Source: Sandaracinaceae bacterium
GTDB lineage: Bacteria; Myxococcota_A; Polyangia; Polyangiales; Houyiibacteriaceae
NCBI GenBank assembly: GCA_020633075.1
Contig: JACKEI010000002.1
Coordinates: 1,054,001-1,118,000, forward strand
Direction: 5' to 3'
Length of the DNA stretch: 64,000 nt
Under the pieces are notes generated by a model. That model searched no databases. It had not been told where the DNA came from and saw nothing but the letters and a program-made list of their open reading frames with translations. The position numbers were made by a program, and so were the translations under genes. Positions 1-9,050 of this stretch are shown here, one piece after another. How positions within the stretch are numbered: position 1 is the stretch's first letter; the number at the start of each line of letters is the position of its first letter.

Positions 1-1020
1 GGCCCGGCGCTGGCCAAGCTGCGCGACCAGACCGCCACCTCCCCGTGGGAGTCCGTGCAGGCGTTGCTGGAGCAGGAGCTGGGCGCGCCGGTTCTCGAGT
101 GCTTCGACACCTTTGAGCCCGCGCCCTTCGCGAGCGCCTCGCTCGGCCAGGTGCACCGCGCCACGTGGCAGGGCCAAGAGCTGGCCGTGAAGGTGCAGCA
201 CCCGGGCATCCAGGAGGCGTTTCGCGGGGACCTCCAGAACATCACCGGGCTCGCCTCGGTGGCCACCACCTTCGTCATGCCGGCCGACGCCGGGCGCGAG
301 TTCCTGGACTCCATCCGCGGCGGCTTCCTGGCCGAGCTGGACTACCGCAGAGAGGCCGCCAACGTCGCCCTCTTCGAGGCGCTCACCAAGGACGACCCGG
401 ACCTGTTCGTGCCGGGCGTGGTCGCGGAGCGCTCGGCCGACCGCGTGCTGACCACCCTCTTCGCGCGCGGCGCATCCGTGGACAGCGCCGCCGCCTTTGC
501 CGAACACGAGCGTGCGCGGCTGAGCGCGGCGGTGAGGCGCTTCGTGCTCGGCACCATGCTCGAGCACGGCGTGCTCTACGCGGACGCGCACGCGGGCAAC
601 TTCCTGTTCGAGGCCGGCGCGCCCCTGACCGTGCTGGACTTCGGCAGCGTGGTGCGCTTCGACGCCGGCAAGCACGAGGACTTCCGCGTGATGGGTCGCG
701 CCGCGCTGGGCGAGGACTACGCGGCGTTCGAGCGCGCCGTGGCCCACGTGGTGGGCTTCGACCACCCGCGCGCGCTGCCCGCCGTGACCAAGGTGCAGTG
801 GGAGGCCTTTGGCGCGCTGCTCAGGGGCGAGCGCATCGACCGCGCCCACGTGCGCCGCATCACCGAGAACATCGGCGACGTGAAGCGCGCCATCCTCAGC
901 GCGCGCGTGCCCCTGCCGCCCTTCATGCCGTTCTGGATGCGCACGCTGCTGGCCAGCGTGGCGCTCCTTGCGGCGCTGGACGCGCCGGCCGTGGCACCGC
1001 TCAGGGTGCCCACGGCCTAG
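1..1020 (+). CDS. ABC1/UbiB-family atypical kinase, C-terminal part
   Basis: The reading frame is open from base 1, so the gene starts upstream of the window and its N-terminus (including the family's KxGQ region) is missing. The visible part has family landmarks in order: an Ala-rich loop (FASASLGQVH), the Lys-bearing strand (ELAVKVQHPG), a catalytic-loop equivalent (YADAHAGNF) and a DFG motif (LDFGSVVRF), then an all-helical C-lobe. UbiB/ABC1 proteins are atypical kinases or ATPases linked to isoprenoid-quinone metabolism and often lie at the membrane. A GTG at 55 is only an internal possibility; in-frame residues before it already resemble the family. The substrate cannot be inferred from context. 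Confidence 0.85.
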   Translation, partial: GPALAKLRDQTATSPWESVQALLEQELGAPVLECFDTFEPAPFASASLGQVHRATWQGQELAVKVQHPGIQEAFRGDLQNITGLASVATTFVMPADAGREFLDSIRGGFLAELDYRREAANVALFEALTKDDPDLFVPGVVAERSADRVLTTLFARGASVDSAAAFAEHERARLSAAVRRFVLGTMLEHGVLYADAHAGNFLFEAGAPLTVLDFGSVVRFDAGKHEDFRVMGRAALGEDYAAFERAVAHVVGFDHPRALPAVTKVQWEAFGALLRGERIDRAHVRRITENIGDVKRAILSARVPLPPFMPFWMRTLLASVALLAALDAPAVAPLRVPTA

Positions 1021-1193
1021 TTGCTCTCCGGACGCATGGGCGCTCGGGGAGTCGTGCTGAATTGGGAGTCACACATTCCGACTGGCGATGAACCGTCGCC
1101 GTCCACAGGGGACTCATCATCTTCGGCGTCGAGGAGAGCCGCCTGCAGGCCGTCGGCTCCTCGTCGGGTGACGCCGCGCGCCGGCCGTGCACT

Positions 1194-1664
1194 TTACCCA
1201 CCGTGTCTTAGTGCATTCGCGAACGCACTTCGCGCCTCCAAGAGCGAAGCCTCGGTCTCAGAGAGAGAGGTTCCGAGTACGAGTGAAACATCACTGATCG
1301 GAAACTGAGCAAGATCAACGCCAACCAATACGGCCCTCAGCCGGAACGGCACTTTTCGGAGCGCGACGAGCACCTTCTCCTCGTCAACATGGCCGACTTT
1401 GCGACCATCGAGAGTGGCCGAATTAGCGATGTTTGATACAGCGAGCTGCTCGCGTCGGCGGGTGGAAACGACCCGGACAGCCGTTCCGAAGAGGGCGACG
1501 CCGAGAGGGAGGCCAACGTGTTGACTCCGTAGTACTCGGATGAGGGCTTCCTCGATGACACCGTCTTGCTCGGGGCCGCTTACGCCGAGGAGCGACAGAC
1601 GTGCTCGCAACATGGGCGCCTCTGCCCTCACTTGGAGCCACCGCTCGCGTACCGAGGGTGTCAC
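1194..1664 (-). CDS. ECF-type sigma-factor-like protein, short paralogue
   Basis: This 156-residue protein (GTG start) resembles the sigma-like gene at 2024-2536 along its length: both have an ALIRVL/TLIRVL segment, a following G-A-(x)-F-G-(x)-AVRVV segment, and a C-terminal RAVLVxxD...L-LG...EARxxFxxAL block that looks like sigma region 4 (helix-turn-helix). It is therefore probably a diverged ECF sigma factor. It is shorter in the linker than its neighbour and its region 4 is less typical (SLSETEASLLEARS), so it may be degenerate. No intact anti-sigma gene follows it. Bases 1021-1193 downstream contain only a short frame rich in acidic residues that might be an eroded anti-sigma remnant. 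Function as an active sigma factor is unproven. Confidence 0.6.
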   Translation of the reverse strand: MTPSVRERWLQVRAEAPMLRARLSLLGVSGPEQDGVIEEALIRVLRSQHVGLPLGVALFGTAVRVVSTRRREQLAVSNIANSATLDGRKVGHVDEEKVLVALRKVPFRLRAVLVGVDLAQFPISDVSLVLGTSLSETEASLLEARSAFANALRHGG

Positions 1665-2023
1665 CGGGCAGTCCGCCCGCCACGGCTCGAAGAACTAAGC
1701 GGTCGCGACTGGCAGAGCGTGTCCATACTCGCCCCTTGTCGCCATGTGCATCGAACTGTTCCCGCAACGGACGGCATTCTCGTTGGAATCGGCCGTATGA
1801 CACTACTCGGATCGCAGTAGACGCGCGCGCGTTGTAGCTATCGACCAATTTCCTTGGTCTCCGAAGAGAGATATTCTCGACCGCAGTGCACTGTTTCTGG
1901 TTCGATCATTTGAATTGACACGGATGGCTATCCCTATCTAGGGTCCGCCTCTGAGGAACACGAAGGGAAGTGGTCGCACCCGCACGGGGGAATCGTGCTG
2001 GGCGCGGTCGGGATGCTGAAGGC
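1665..2023. other. Intergenic region between divergent sigma-like genes
   Basis: About 360 bases separate the starts of the two sigma-like genes, so promoters for both directions should lie here. No convincing gene is visible; short frames on both strands lack sensible composition. The right half is AT-richer. A TTGACA lies at 1915-1920, but the best downstream hexamer (TATCTA, 1935-1940) is only 14 bases away, so it is a weak sigma-70 candidate. An autoregulatory ECF promoter would be expected for the operon at 2024 but was not recognised. Confidence 0.4.
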
Positions 2024-2536
2024 ATGACGGACTGGAGGAATGACAGCTACTGGCTGGCGCTCAAGGAGGACGCGCCACGTCTTCTCAATCAAATTCGGCA
2101 GCTTGGAGCTGCCGAAGAGGAGGCGAAGGACCTCTTGCAGGAGACGCTCATTCGGGTGCTGCAGGCGCGCGACCGCTATGACGGTCGAGTTCCAGTGGGG
2201 GCGTTTGCATTCGGCTTTGCCGTGCGTGTGGTTGCCAACTCGCGGGCTGGGTCGGTGCGACGAAATCGCTTTCTCGCTCGATACGCGTCGGAACAACGGC
2301 CGACCACCAGCGACCCCGCCGCACGCTATGAGGTCGCCGAACGGGTTCGTTTGGCTCTGGAGCGGCTTTCGTTCAATCATCGTGCAGTTCTGGTGGCGCT
2401 CGACATCGAGCGGATGACGGTTCCAGAACTGGCTCTGGCGCTCGGCATGAACGAAAACACGCTCTATACGCGGCACCGCGAGGCCCGTGCCAAGTTCCGG
2501 GAAGCACTCGATGCGGTTGACCGGGGGGCGGGCTGA
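2024..2536 (+). CDS. ECF-family RNA polymerase sigma factor
   Basis: Product of 170 residues with the layout of a short ECF sigma factor: an N-terminal region-2 part (EAKDLLQETLIRVLQARDRY, then AFGFAVRVVANSR) and a C-terminal region-4 helix-turn-helix (HRAVLVALDIERMTVPELAL followed by LGMNENTLYTRHREARAKF). The ATG at 2024 was chosen because residues upstream in the frame (from 1970) are low in similarity to sigma factors. It is the first gene of a chain joined by TGATG and ATGA overlaps with 2536, 3390 and 4463, the usual arrangement for a sigma factor and its membrane anti-sigma. It probably directs transcription of its own operon. The paralogue at 1194-1664 suggests a local duplication. Confidence 0.85.
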   Translation: MTDWRNDSYWLALKEDAPRLLNQIRQLGAAEEEAKDLLQETLIRVLQARDRYDGRVPVGAFAFGFAVRVVANSRAGSVRRNRFLARYASEQRPTTSDPAARYEVAERVRLALERLSFNHRAVLVALDIERMTVPELALALGMNENTLYTRHREARAKFREALDAVDRGAG

Positions 2537-3393
2537 TGAGCCGGGATCCAAACGCCCGTTTGGGCCTGGAGGAGGCACTGGACGTGCTTCGGCGCGCGTC
2601 CGAGAAGGCGGCTGCAGAGCCCGGCGACCTGCGATCGATTCTGGACAGCATCGAACTGCAGCTCGATGACCTACCCATCCTTCCGGAACTGCCGCCTGCG
2701 CTTGCGGATGAGGACTGGGACGCCCCCAACGGTGATGATGTCCCGCCCGATGACTCGGGGGGGGACGGGGGCGGCGACCCCTCTGGCTCAGGTACCCCGC
2801 CAGGCGATGCGGGGGTCGGTGCTTCCGCCGTCGATGGCGCCGGTCTGACTTCATTGTTCAGCACCCCCATCACGCTGGGCCGTGCGCTGCTGACGCTCGC
2901 ACTCCCCGCTGCTGTGCTTGGTGGGCTTGCAGGGGTAGGGGGGGCCAGGCTTGCTGCGCCCGCCGAAGCGCCGCCTACGGTGAGCTCCCTAGCAGTCGAG
3001 ATGTCGGACGAGCCCCGCGGCGAGGTGATTGATCTGGATGCTGCGGCTGCTCGGGACGAAATGGCCCCAACACACGACGTCACCGAGCAAGTGGCCGATG
3101 CCCACGGTCAGGCCGGATCCCAGCCGCGTTCACCACGTGGCGGAGACACGCTCACGCAAGAGAGTCGCCTCATCGATGGGGCGCGCACAGCGCTGAGTAG
3201 AGGCGACGCTGCGTCATGCGCGACGTTCGTTGCACAGCACCGCCGACGGTTTCCAGCGGGGGCGCTCGTTGAGGAACGAGAGGCGCTCGATGTCCGCTGC
3301 CGCAGGGTCGCGGGCGATCCCAGCGCCGCTGCGGCTGCGGGCTCGTTTCGCGACCGGTTTCCCGGAAGTCCGCAACTGGGGTCGCCGGAATGA
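2536..3393 (+). CDS. Putative membrane anti-sigma factor
   Basis: A 285-residue protein whose ATG overlaps the sigma stop by one base (TGATG). A charged N-terminal helical segment (about residues 1-60) could bind the sigma factor. It is followed by an acidic Gly/Pro/Asp-rich linker (60-100), one hydrophobic segment at about 115-136 (LLTLALPAAVLGGLAGVG) and an extracytoplasmic part. The C-terminus has a pattern seen in many myxobacterial anti-sigma proteins: AR-AL--GD---C--F---H---FP-G-L--ERE-L----C. No zinc-binding HxxxCxxC motif of the classical ZAS domain was seen. The assignment rests on position and architecture; the inducing signal is unknown. Confidence 0.65.
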   Translation: MSRDPNARLGLEEALDVLRRASEKAAAEPGDLRSILDSIELQLDDLPILPELPPALADEDWDAPNGDDVPPDDSGGDGGGDPSGSGTPPGDAGVGASAVDGAGLTSLFSTPITLGRALLTLALPAAVLGGLAGVGGARLAAPAEAPPTVSSLAVEMSDEPRGEVIDLDAAAARDEMAPTHDVTEQVADAHGQAGSQPRSPRGGDTLTQESRLIDGARTALSRGDAASCATFVAQHRRRFPAGALVEEREALDVRCRRVAGDPSAAAAAGSFRDRFPGSPQLGSPE

Positions 3394-4466
3394 GACCCTA
3401 TCGGTGCGAGTGGATTGCTCTCGTCGGAGCGGTAGCTTGGCTGGTGGCGATGGTTGGACACCCGCCTTCAGCCGAAGCGCAAGCGCCGACTGTTGGCGCG
3501 CTGACGTACGACGCAAGCGGTGCCGGCCCCACGTGTCCTTCCGAAGGCGAGTTTCGTGCCTCGATCGCCTCGCGACTGGGCCGCGATCCCGTGACTGCGG
3601 GCGGACATGTCACGTTGCGTGTCACGATCACGCGGTCCGGCGGGACATACTCTGGCGCGTTCGCCACGGCGGCAGGAGATGGTCCAGAGAGCGCACGGCG
3701 CGAGCTGAGCTCGAGCGCGTGTCCGAGCTTGGTCGACGCTCTTGCTTCGTCCATCGCTCTCGCCCTCGAATCGGTCACCGCGCCGCAGGGGCTGCCGAAT
3801 GGGGAGGTGGACCCGGACTTGGACGCTCGCGCCCTCGCGGGAATGGCGGCGCGCGCGTACGAGGAAGGCGCGTTTCTCCGCGCCTTCGAGCTCTATCGCG
3901 CCGCGTACGACCTCTCGCCGCGCCCAGCGTTGTTGTACAACATCGCGTTAGCTGCAGACCGACTGGGCGCGCTGAGCCAAGCCGCCGATGCCTACCGGCG
4001 TTACGTCGGCGCGACCGATCCTGGCGCTCGGTCGCGGGTGATCGCGCAACGCCGGATGGAGATCATTGTGCAGGCCATCGCTGACCGAGAAGCCATGGAC
4101 GCGGCGCACCGAGAGGAAGCCCGCCGCCGAGAGGAAGCATCTCGTGCGGCGGAGGAAGCGAGGCGCGACGCTGAGCGCGACCGTCTCGCCGCAGAGCTTG
4201 CTGCTCGCGAAGCGGAGCGAATGCGCGCGGAGCGCGACGCGGCCAACGAACGCGAGGCTCGAGCACGCGAGGCGTTGCTCCGCCCCCCGTCCGAGCTCTC
4301 GCCTGCGCCTCGTCGGCGGCGAATCGCGCTGGGTGTTTCGGCGGCCGTGCTACTGGCGGCTGGAGCGGCCACCTCGATCGTTCTGCTTTCTGGGCGCACT
4401 CGATATGAGGACTTCACGCCGTCCACATTTGGGCAGACGGTCTTTACGCTGGGTAGCCGACAATGA
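3390..4466 (+). CDS. Secreted/membrane TPR-containing protein
   Basis: The start overlaps the preceding stop by four bases (ATGA). The 358-residue product has an N-terminal signal sequence ending near AEAQ and a region with a Cys pair (TCPSEGEF...SACPSL). A TPR-like unit follows at about residues 140-215 (AYEEGAFLRAFELYRAAYDL, then ALLYNIALAADRLG). Next comes a long Glu/Arg/Ala-rich coiled coil (about 225-300) and a C-terminal hydrophobic segment (IALGVSAAVLLAAGAATSIV). Such proteins are common in myxobacterial envelope operons, where they are thought to act as scaffolds. Coupling with the sigma/anti-sigma pair suggests it belongs to the same envelope response. The exact function is unknown. 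Confidence 0.75.
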   Translation: MRPYRCEWIALVGAVAWLVAMVGHPPSAEAQAPTVGALTYDASGAGPTCPSEGEFRASIASRLGRDPVTAGGHVTLRVTITRSGGTYSGAFATAAGDGPESARRELSSSACPSLVDALASSIALALESVTAPQGLPNGEVDPDLDARALAGMAARAYEEGAFLRAFELYRAAYDLSPRPALLYNIALAADRLGALSQAADAYRRYVGATDPGARSRVIAQRRMEIIVQAIADREAMDAAHREEARRREEASRAAEEARRDAERDRLAAELAAREAERMRAERDAANEREARAREALLRPPSELSPAPRRRRIALGVSAAVLLAAGAATSIVLLSGRTRYEDFTPSTFGQTVFTLGSRQ

Positions 4467-6829
4467 CGCGGGTGCGCGCTGCCGTGGCCGCTGCGCTTCA
4501 CTCGTGCATGGCTCTCTCCATCGCGGGCTGCATCGAGGTGCGCGTCCCCACGGAGGTGGTGGTGGAGATTTCTGCGGATCCTGACCTCGCACCAGACATC
4601 CATGCTGTGCACGTCGAGATCTGGGGAAACGACGGTGAGGGCACCCCCTTCGTGCTCCGCGAGGAACGCGACATTCTCGACGTGACGTTTCCTTACACGA
4701 TTGGGATCGCCCCCCGCAGACGCGATGCGCTTCGCGCGTACCGTTTCACCCTCGTCGCCGTGGACGACGCTGAGCGCGTCATCGCTGTCGTTCGGGTGCA
4801 CTCGGGCTTCATGCCGAATCGCCGGCTTCGCATTCCGGTGCGTTTCGAGTCTCTCTGTCGCGGCGTGATCTGCGGAGACGATGAAAAGACGTGTCGCGCT
4901 GGCCGTTGCGTGGATGCCTACGTGCCCCCTTCGGCGCTCCCCGATTTCGGCGGCCCGCCCAGCGACGGGGGGATCGATGACGCATGCGTTCACTTCAACG
5001 GCGGCTGTGATCCATCGCGCCCTTGCCACGCGATCGGCTCAGATGTCGTTTGCGGATACTGCGCGAGCGGGCTCACCGAACTGGGCGAAAGCGCCTGTAG
5101 CGACATCAACGAGTGCAACGACGGCACAGACGACTGCCATCCTTCAGCAACATGCGTCAACATTCGCGGCAGCTTCGACTGCGCCTGTCCGCAAGGAAGC
5201 GCAGGCGACGGGCACGGAGCACTGGGCTGTGTCGCGCCGGTTGTACCGGAGAGCTGCAACTACCTCGACGACGACCTCGACGGAAACGTCGACGAGGGCT
5301 TCGTCTATGGCGAGCTCCCCGAGACCAGGCGGCTGCTCACAGGGCAGCTTGCATCGCCCCGCGCAGTGGCTCGCTCGCCCATGGGCGACATCGCGATTGC
5401 GTACCTCGACGGGCTTGGAACGGGCGGAGACACGGTCCGCGTTCGCGTGTTCGGAGACGACCTCGCCAGCGTGCTCAACGGTACGCCCGACGTCACCGCC
5501 TTCCAGCCCGCAGACTCGCACCGCATCATGTGGTCCGGCGACCGCTTCATCTTCCTCGGCCAGCGCCGCGCCTACGCTTGCGGGTCATGTCCCGTCTTCG
5601 CGTCCACCTTTGACCGCTTCGGGACGTCGATCCTGCCCGCCACGATGCTGTTCACTAGTTCCGCACACGTTTACCCAGGTGTCGGCCTCGTGGACAACGT
5701 CATCTGGCGTTTGGACCAAGTCGGTCAAGATGTCGTAGCGCGCCGCTTCGATCTCGAAGGGAATGCGCTAGGGGCCACGGCTACGCTCTTCTCCCTGGCA
5801 CCCGGCACGACGGTGCGGTCCAGTTGGATCGAAGAGGACGGCAACGACGTCTTGATTGCGTACTCCGAGGACGACGGTGGAGGCACGTTCCATCACAGGC
5901 TTGCGCGGTTCTCGCGGGACGGTGACGTGCTTACCGGGCCGGTCTCGCTACCCGCAGAATACAATGACTCGGTTCCGGAGATCGCCAGCGACCTGAAGCA
6001 CCCATTTCTCTTCGCGGGTGAAGAGCTCTACATCGCTGTCCAGCTTGGTGAGGGCAGTGTCTCCGACTTCCGGCTACTCAGGGTGGACCGCGCCACCCTC
6101 GAGGTCACCGCCGAAGCCTGGTCAACCACCTCCGGGCCGTATGGCGCACGCATCGTCTCCGACGGACGGCAGTTCTACGCCCTCGCCTATGTGCCGCCCA
6201 GTGCGCCACATCCGTCGATTACGCGGCTGAACTCGGCCTTCCAGCAGATGCAGCCGCCGACGGTCGTGCTTGGGCAGTCAGGCCGACCCTCGCTGACCCA
6301 CGAGCCCTTCTTGCGCGACACGCCCAACGGCGTGATCGCAGGTGCCGGGAACTACAGTAGCGCAACCGCCCTGAGCCGACTCGCCTGCGGACGCCACCTC
6401 ACGTTCCAGCTATCTGCCGCAGCTCACGCCGAGTGCGCTGGCGGCGGGTGGGTGCTTGGGTACGACTACAACGGGCTTGTGGAAGCGCCGGGCCCCGGCC
6501 AACCCCTGGTTACGATGCTCCCTATCAACGCAACAACGGGCGACATCGGCCTGCGCGCGCGGTGTCCGAGCACGGGGGACTCCTTCCGAGACTGGTCGCC
6601 GTGGGTTGGCCAGCCCGCAGTTGCGGCTGGTGTCAGCAACTTGACCCTCGACGGCGTTCAGCTGAACGACACCGAGGCGCTCGTGTGCAACTACTTCCCC
6701 ATGTGCCCGTTTGGTCAGCCGAGTTACTGGACCACGCCCCGGCTGCCCCTCGAGCCGTCGCTACACGGCATGTGTACTCGCGCCCCCGTGATGTGCCCAC
6801 CCTGGTGCGGAGACGCGAGCTGCACATAG
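4463..6829 (+). CDS. Large lipoprotein with EGF-like and MopE-like motifs
   Basis: Last gene of the four-gene operon (ATGA overlap with 3390-4466). The 788-residue product starts with a lipoprotein signal (SIAGC, lipid-carrying Cys at residue 23), so an outer-surface or periplasmic lipoprotein is expected. A Cys-rich section at about 175-255 includes a calcium-binding EGF-like unit (DINECNDGTDDCHPSATCVN and following Cys). It is followed by a MopE-type D-rich motif (NYLDDDLDGNVDEG). The remaining about 500 residues look like repeated beta strands, perhaps a propeller (recurring W/FLG and R-LARFSRDG patterns). A ligand-binding or adhesive surface role is likely. It ends just before a perfect stem-loop. 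Confidence 0.75.
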   Translation: MTRVRAAVAAALHSCMALSIAGCIEVRVPTEVVVEISADPDLAPDIHAVHVEIWGNDGEGTPFVLREERDILDVTFPYTIGIAPRRRDALRAYRFTLVAVDDAERVIAVVRVHSGFMPNRRLRIPVRFESLCRGVICGDDEKTCRAGRCVDAYVPPSALPDFGGPPSDGGIDDACVHFNGGCDPSRPCHAIGSDVVCGYCASGLTELGESACSDINECNDGTDDCHPSATCVNIRGSFDCACPQGSAGDGHGALGCVAPVVPESCNYLDDDLDGNVDEGFVYGELPETRRLLTGQLASPRAVARSPMGDIAIAYLDGLGTGGDTVRVRVFGDDLASVLNGTPDVTAFQPADSHRIMWSGDRFIFLGQRRAYACGSCPVFASTFDRFGTSILPATMLFTSSAHVYPGVGLVDNVIWRLDQVGQDVVARRFDLEGNALGATATLFSLAPGTTVRSSWIEEDGNDVLIAYSEDDGGGTFHHRLARFSRDGDVLTGPVSLPAEYNDSVPEIASDLKHPFLFAGEELYIAVQLGEGSVSDFRLLRVDRATLEVTAEAWSTTSGPYGARIVSDGRQFYALAYVPPSAPHPSITRLNSAFQQMQPPTVVLGQSGRPSLTHEPFLRDTPNGVIAGAGNYSSATALSRLACGRHLTFQLSAAAHAECAGGGWVLGYDYNGLVEAPGPGQPLVTMLPINATTGDIGLRARCPSTGDSFRDWSPWVGQPAVAAGVSNLTLDGVQLNDTEALVCNYFPMCPFGQPSYWTTPRLPLEPSLHGMCTRAPVMCPPWCGDASCT

Positions 6830-6833
6830 GCGG

Positions 6834-6863
6834 TCAGGGGCCGAACCAGAGAGCGGCCCCTGA
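6834..6863 (+). terminator. Stem-loop after the sigma operon
   Basis: A perfect 10-bp stem (TCAGGGGCCG at 6834-6843 with CGGCCCCTGA at 6854-6863) and a 10-base loop start five bases after the TAG of the last operon gene. There is no U-tract, so it may be a transcript-end stabiliser or a Rho-assisted end rather than a classic intrinsic terminator. Confidence 0.55.
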
Positions 6864-7104
6864 GCAGTATCCAGTCTACCGCTCTCACCACCTCGAGGAC
6901 CGGCTCGACCAGGTCGCGGTCCCTTGCGCCGTTTCGACGCCTCCACCGAAGCTCAGACAGTCACCAGGTTGGCCGCATGATGCAGGTTCCATCCAGAGCC
7001 GGGAGTTGTCAATTCAGCACGCCGCACCACGGAATCGCGACTCACACGACAAGCGGGCATGTAGCCATGCGGTCATCGCGTGGCCCGATCAAGGAGTGCC
7101 ATAC

Positions 7105-7260
7105 ATGTCTGCATGTCAAAGTCCTGGGTGCGGGTACACCACGAAGGATTCTCGCATCATGTATCAATGTGATAAGTGCTCACGTGTGTGGTGCTCACAA
7201 CACGCAACAGATGGCATGCGTTGTCCCGAGTGTCAGAAAGGCTTTTTGAAGCGCAGATAG
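7105..7260 (+). CDS. Small zinc-ribbon protein
   Basis: A 51-residue protein preceded by a good ribosome binding site (AAGGAG at 7091-7096, eight bases from the ATG). It carries three Cys pairs or Cys/His sets: CxxxxC near the N-terminus, CDKCSRVWCSQH, and CPEC near the C-terminus. A compact double zinc-binding fold is expected. It resembles the 62-residue protein at 8862-9050, the two flanking the Cys-rich lipoprotein gene at 7378. No catalytic domain is present; nucleic-acid or protein binding is the usual role of such proteins, but none can be shown here. Confidence 0.75.
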   Translation: MSACQSPGCGYTTKDSRIMYQCDKCSRVWCSQHATDGMRCPECQKGFLKRR

Positions 7261-7377
7261 GCAATGTACGACAAAGAGCGCCGACACAAAATCCGAACTG
7301 GACCCATGGTCTAGAAGCATAAGTATTGCCCAACAATTCTCATAGTCGTCGCGGCTGCAAAGCAGGATTGCACACAA

Positions 7378-8688
7378 ATGCATGACGAACACACCAGGTC
7401 CTGGTCGCGCGCGGCGACCGCAGTACTCATGGTGACCGTCCTCTCGACCGTGCTGGTGGCGTGCGCGACGACCGCCGGAATGCCCTCGGACGGCGGCGTG
7501 ACGGACATCGGCACCGCAATCGACGGGGACGTCACACCCACTGGCTGCACCGGGCCCGCGGACTGCGATGACGACATCGACTGCACCAACGATATCTGCG
7601 GCGCCTCCGGAGCGTGTATCCACACGCCCGTGCCTGCGCTCTGTGAGGTGGGCTCGTCATGCGACCCCACCGCTGGGTGCGTGGCTGGGATTGCCTGTGC
7701 CTCGCACGAGGACTGCGCCGACACGAACGCCTGCACGCGCAACGAGGCGTGCAACCCGGTCTCCGCAACCTGCACGTTCACTATCCTCGACAACGACCTC
7801 GACGGCGACCCACCTCGTGTCTGTGGTGGCACCGACTGCGACGACTCCGACCCGGACGTGAACGCAGCCATGGGAGAAGTCTGCGGCAATCTGGTCGACG
7901 ACGACTGCGACGGCATCGTGGACACCGACGCCACCGTGACGAGCGACCCGGAGCTGCGCAACGACGAAGGCAACTGTGGCTCATGTGGCAACGTCTGCAC
8001 GGGCTCCGACACCACCTGCTACCAAGGCTCCTGCATCGCGTGCGGCGGGTCGGTTGGTGCCGCGTGTTGCGACCTCGAGTGCGACGCCAACGGCTGCAAC
8101 TACAGCGGCCATTACTGCGGCCCGCAGCTGCGGTGCGAGGACGACGGCGGTGACGGGCGCTGTGCGGCTTGCGGGACCATCGGCGGCCCATGCTGCCGCT
8201 CCAACAACGGGGCGCCTCCCTGTGGCCCGAACGGAATCTGCAATAGCGTGGCCGACGTCTGCATTGCATGCGGGGCCCCTGGCCAGACATGTTGTGCCCT
8301 CGCGAACTGCAACGCGGGAGCCGCGTGCACGTCCGCACCGTCGGGCAATCTTTGCGTCTCCTGCGGCGGCGCAAACGCGCCATGTTGCACCGAGGGGACT
8401 GCCTGTTTCGGTGGCGTCGCCTGCAACGCCGGAACGTGCTCGTGCGGTGGCAGCCTCCAGCCGTGCTGCCCAGGTGGCTCCTGTACGGGTGGGCGGCAAT
8501 GTGAGCGCCCGAGCACTGGCCAAACGGACCTCTGCCACGCGCCGTCATGTGGCGGGGCGGGGGAGCCCTGCTGTGGGTTTGACTCCTGCTTCGGAACGAA
8601 CCTCTACTGCGACCGGACTACAACCTGCACGGTCTTCACGATTGACGCAGGCATGCCCGATGTCGACGCCGGATGGCCACCGCCGTGA
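7378..8688 (+). CDS. Cys-rich lipoprotein with MopE-like repeat
   Basis: A 436-residue predicted lipoprotein (lipobox LVAC, Cys at residue 29). After a short linker it is dominated by Cys-rich units: an early CTGPADCDDDIDCTND-type motif, a MopE/thrombospondin-type D-rich calcium-binding stretch (DNDLDGDPP, then CDDSDPD and DDDCDGIVD), and then about eight short modules of the form ACG--G--CC----C. Such Cys-rich surface proteins are frequent in myxobacteria and are presumably disulfide-stabilised outside the cell. No enzyme motif is visible. The two flanking zinc-ribbon genes are on the same strand but spaced, so co-transcription is uncertain. Confidence 0.8.
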   Translation: MHDEHTRSWSRAATAVLMVTVLSTVLVACATTAGMPSDGGVTDIGTAIDGDVTPTGCTGPADCDDDIDCTNDICGASGACIHTPVPALCEVGSSCDPTAGCVAGIACASHEDCADTNACTRNEACNPVSATCTFTILDNDLDGDPPRVCGGTDCDDSDPDVNAAMGEVCGNLVDDDCDGIVDTDATVTSDPELRNDEGNCGSCGNVCTGSDTTCYQGSCIACGGSVGAACCDLECDANGCNYSGHYCGPQLRCEDDGGDGRCAACGTIGGPCCRSNNGAPPCGPNGICNSVADVCIACGAPGQTCCALANCNAGAACTSAPSGNLCVSCGGANAPCCTEGTACFGGVACNAGTCSCGGSLQPCCPGGSCTGGRQCERPSTGQTDLCHAPSCGGAGEPCCGFDSCFGTNLYCDRTTTCTVFTIDAGMPDVDAGWPPP

Positions 8689-8861
8689 AGGTGACGCTCC
8701 GGCCCAGCGCGATACGGCGCTCAGCATCGCGACCAACGACGCACATGTCGCGGACGCCGCCGGAGCCGGCATCCACAACAGCTTTGCTCTGAGTGCTCCT
8801 GGGCGAGCGCGCCCATGAAGAACCTCGCCCATCAACGGACCACGATTGGAGGACTCGGACC

Positions 8862-9050
8862 ATGACTGACTATGTCGACTCTTGCCCGAACTGCGACCAC
8901 AAGCCCTCAGGCTCTTGGGGTACGGCCACGCTGTACCGCTGTGAGAAGTGCGCCAAACGCTTCTGCTACAAGTGTCCGGCATCCTGCAACGGCGAGGAAT
9001 GCCCCAAGTGCGGCTCCCGCGACAAACGTGAGATCGCGAGGATTGGATGA
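8862..9050 (+). CDS. Small zinc-ribbon protein, paralogue
   Basis: The ATG at 8862 was chosen over upstream in-frame codons because GGAGGA lies at 8848-8853, eight bases before it. The 62-residue product has CPNC, CEKCAKRFCYKC, C and CPKC pairs, enough for two zinc sites, and a basic C-terminus. It matches the 7105-7260 protein in the order and spacing of the Y-x-C-x-KC...xC...CPxC core. Its stop overlaps the next start (ATGA), so it is the first gene of a coupled trio with 9047 and 9451. The coupling suggests a shared process, which cannot be named from the sequence. Confidence 0.8.
   Translation: MTDYVDSCPNCDHKPSGSWGTATLYRCEKCAKRFCYKCPASCNGEECPKCGSRDKREIARIG

Noticed and set aside
1915..1943. 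TTGACA as a sigma-70 promoter for the sigma operon
   Set aside because: The closest -10-like hexamer is 14 bases away and poor; kept only as a note in the intergenic entry.
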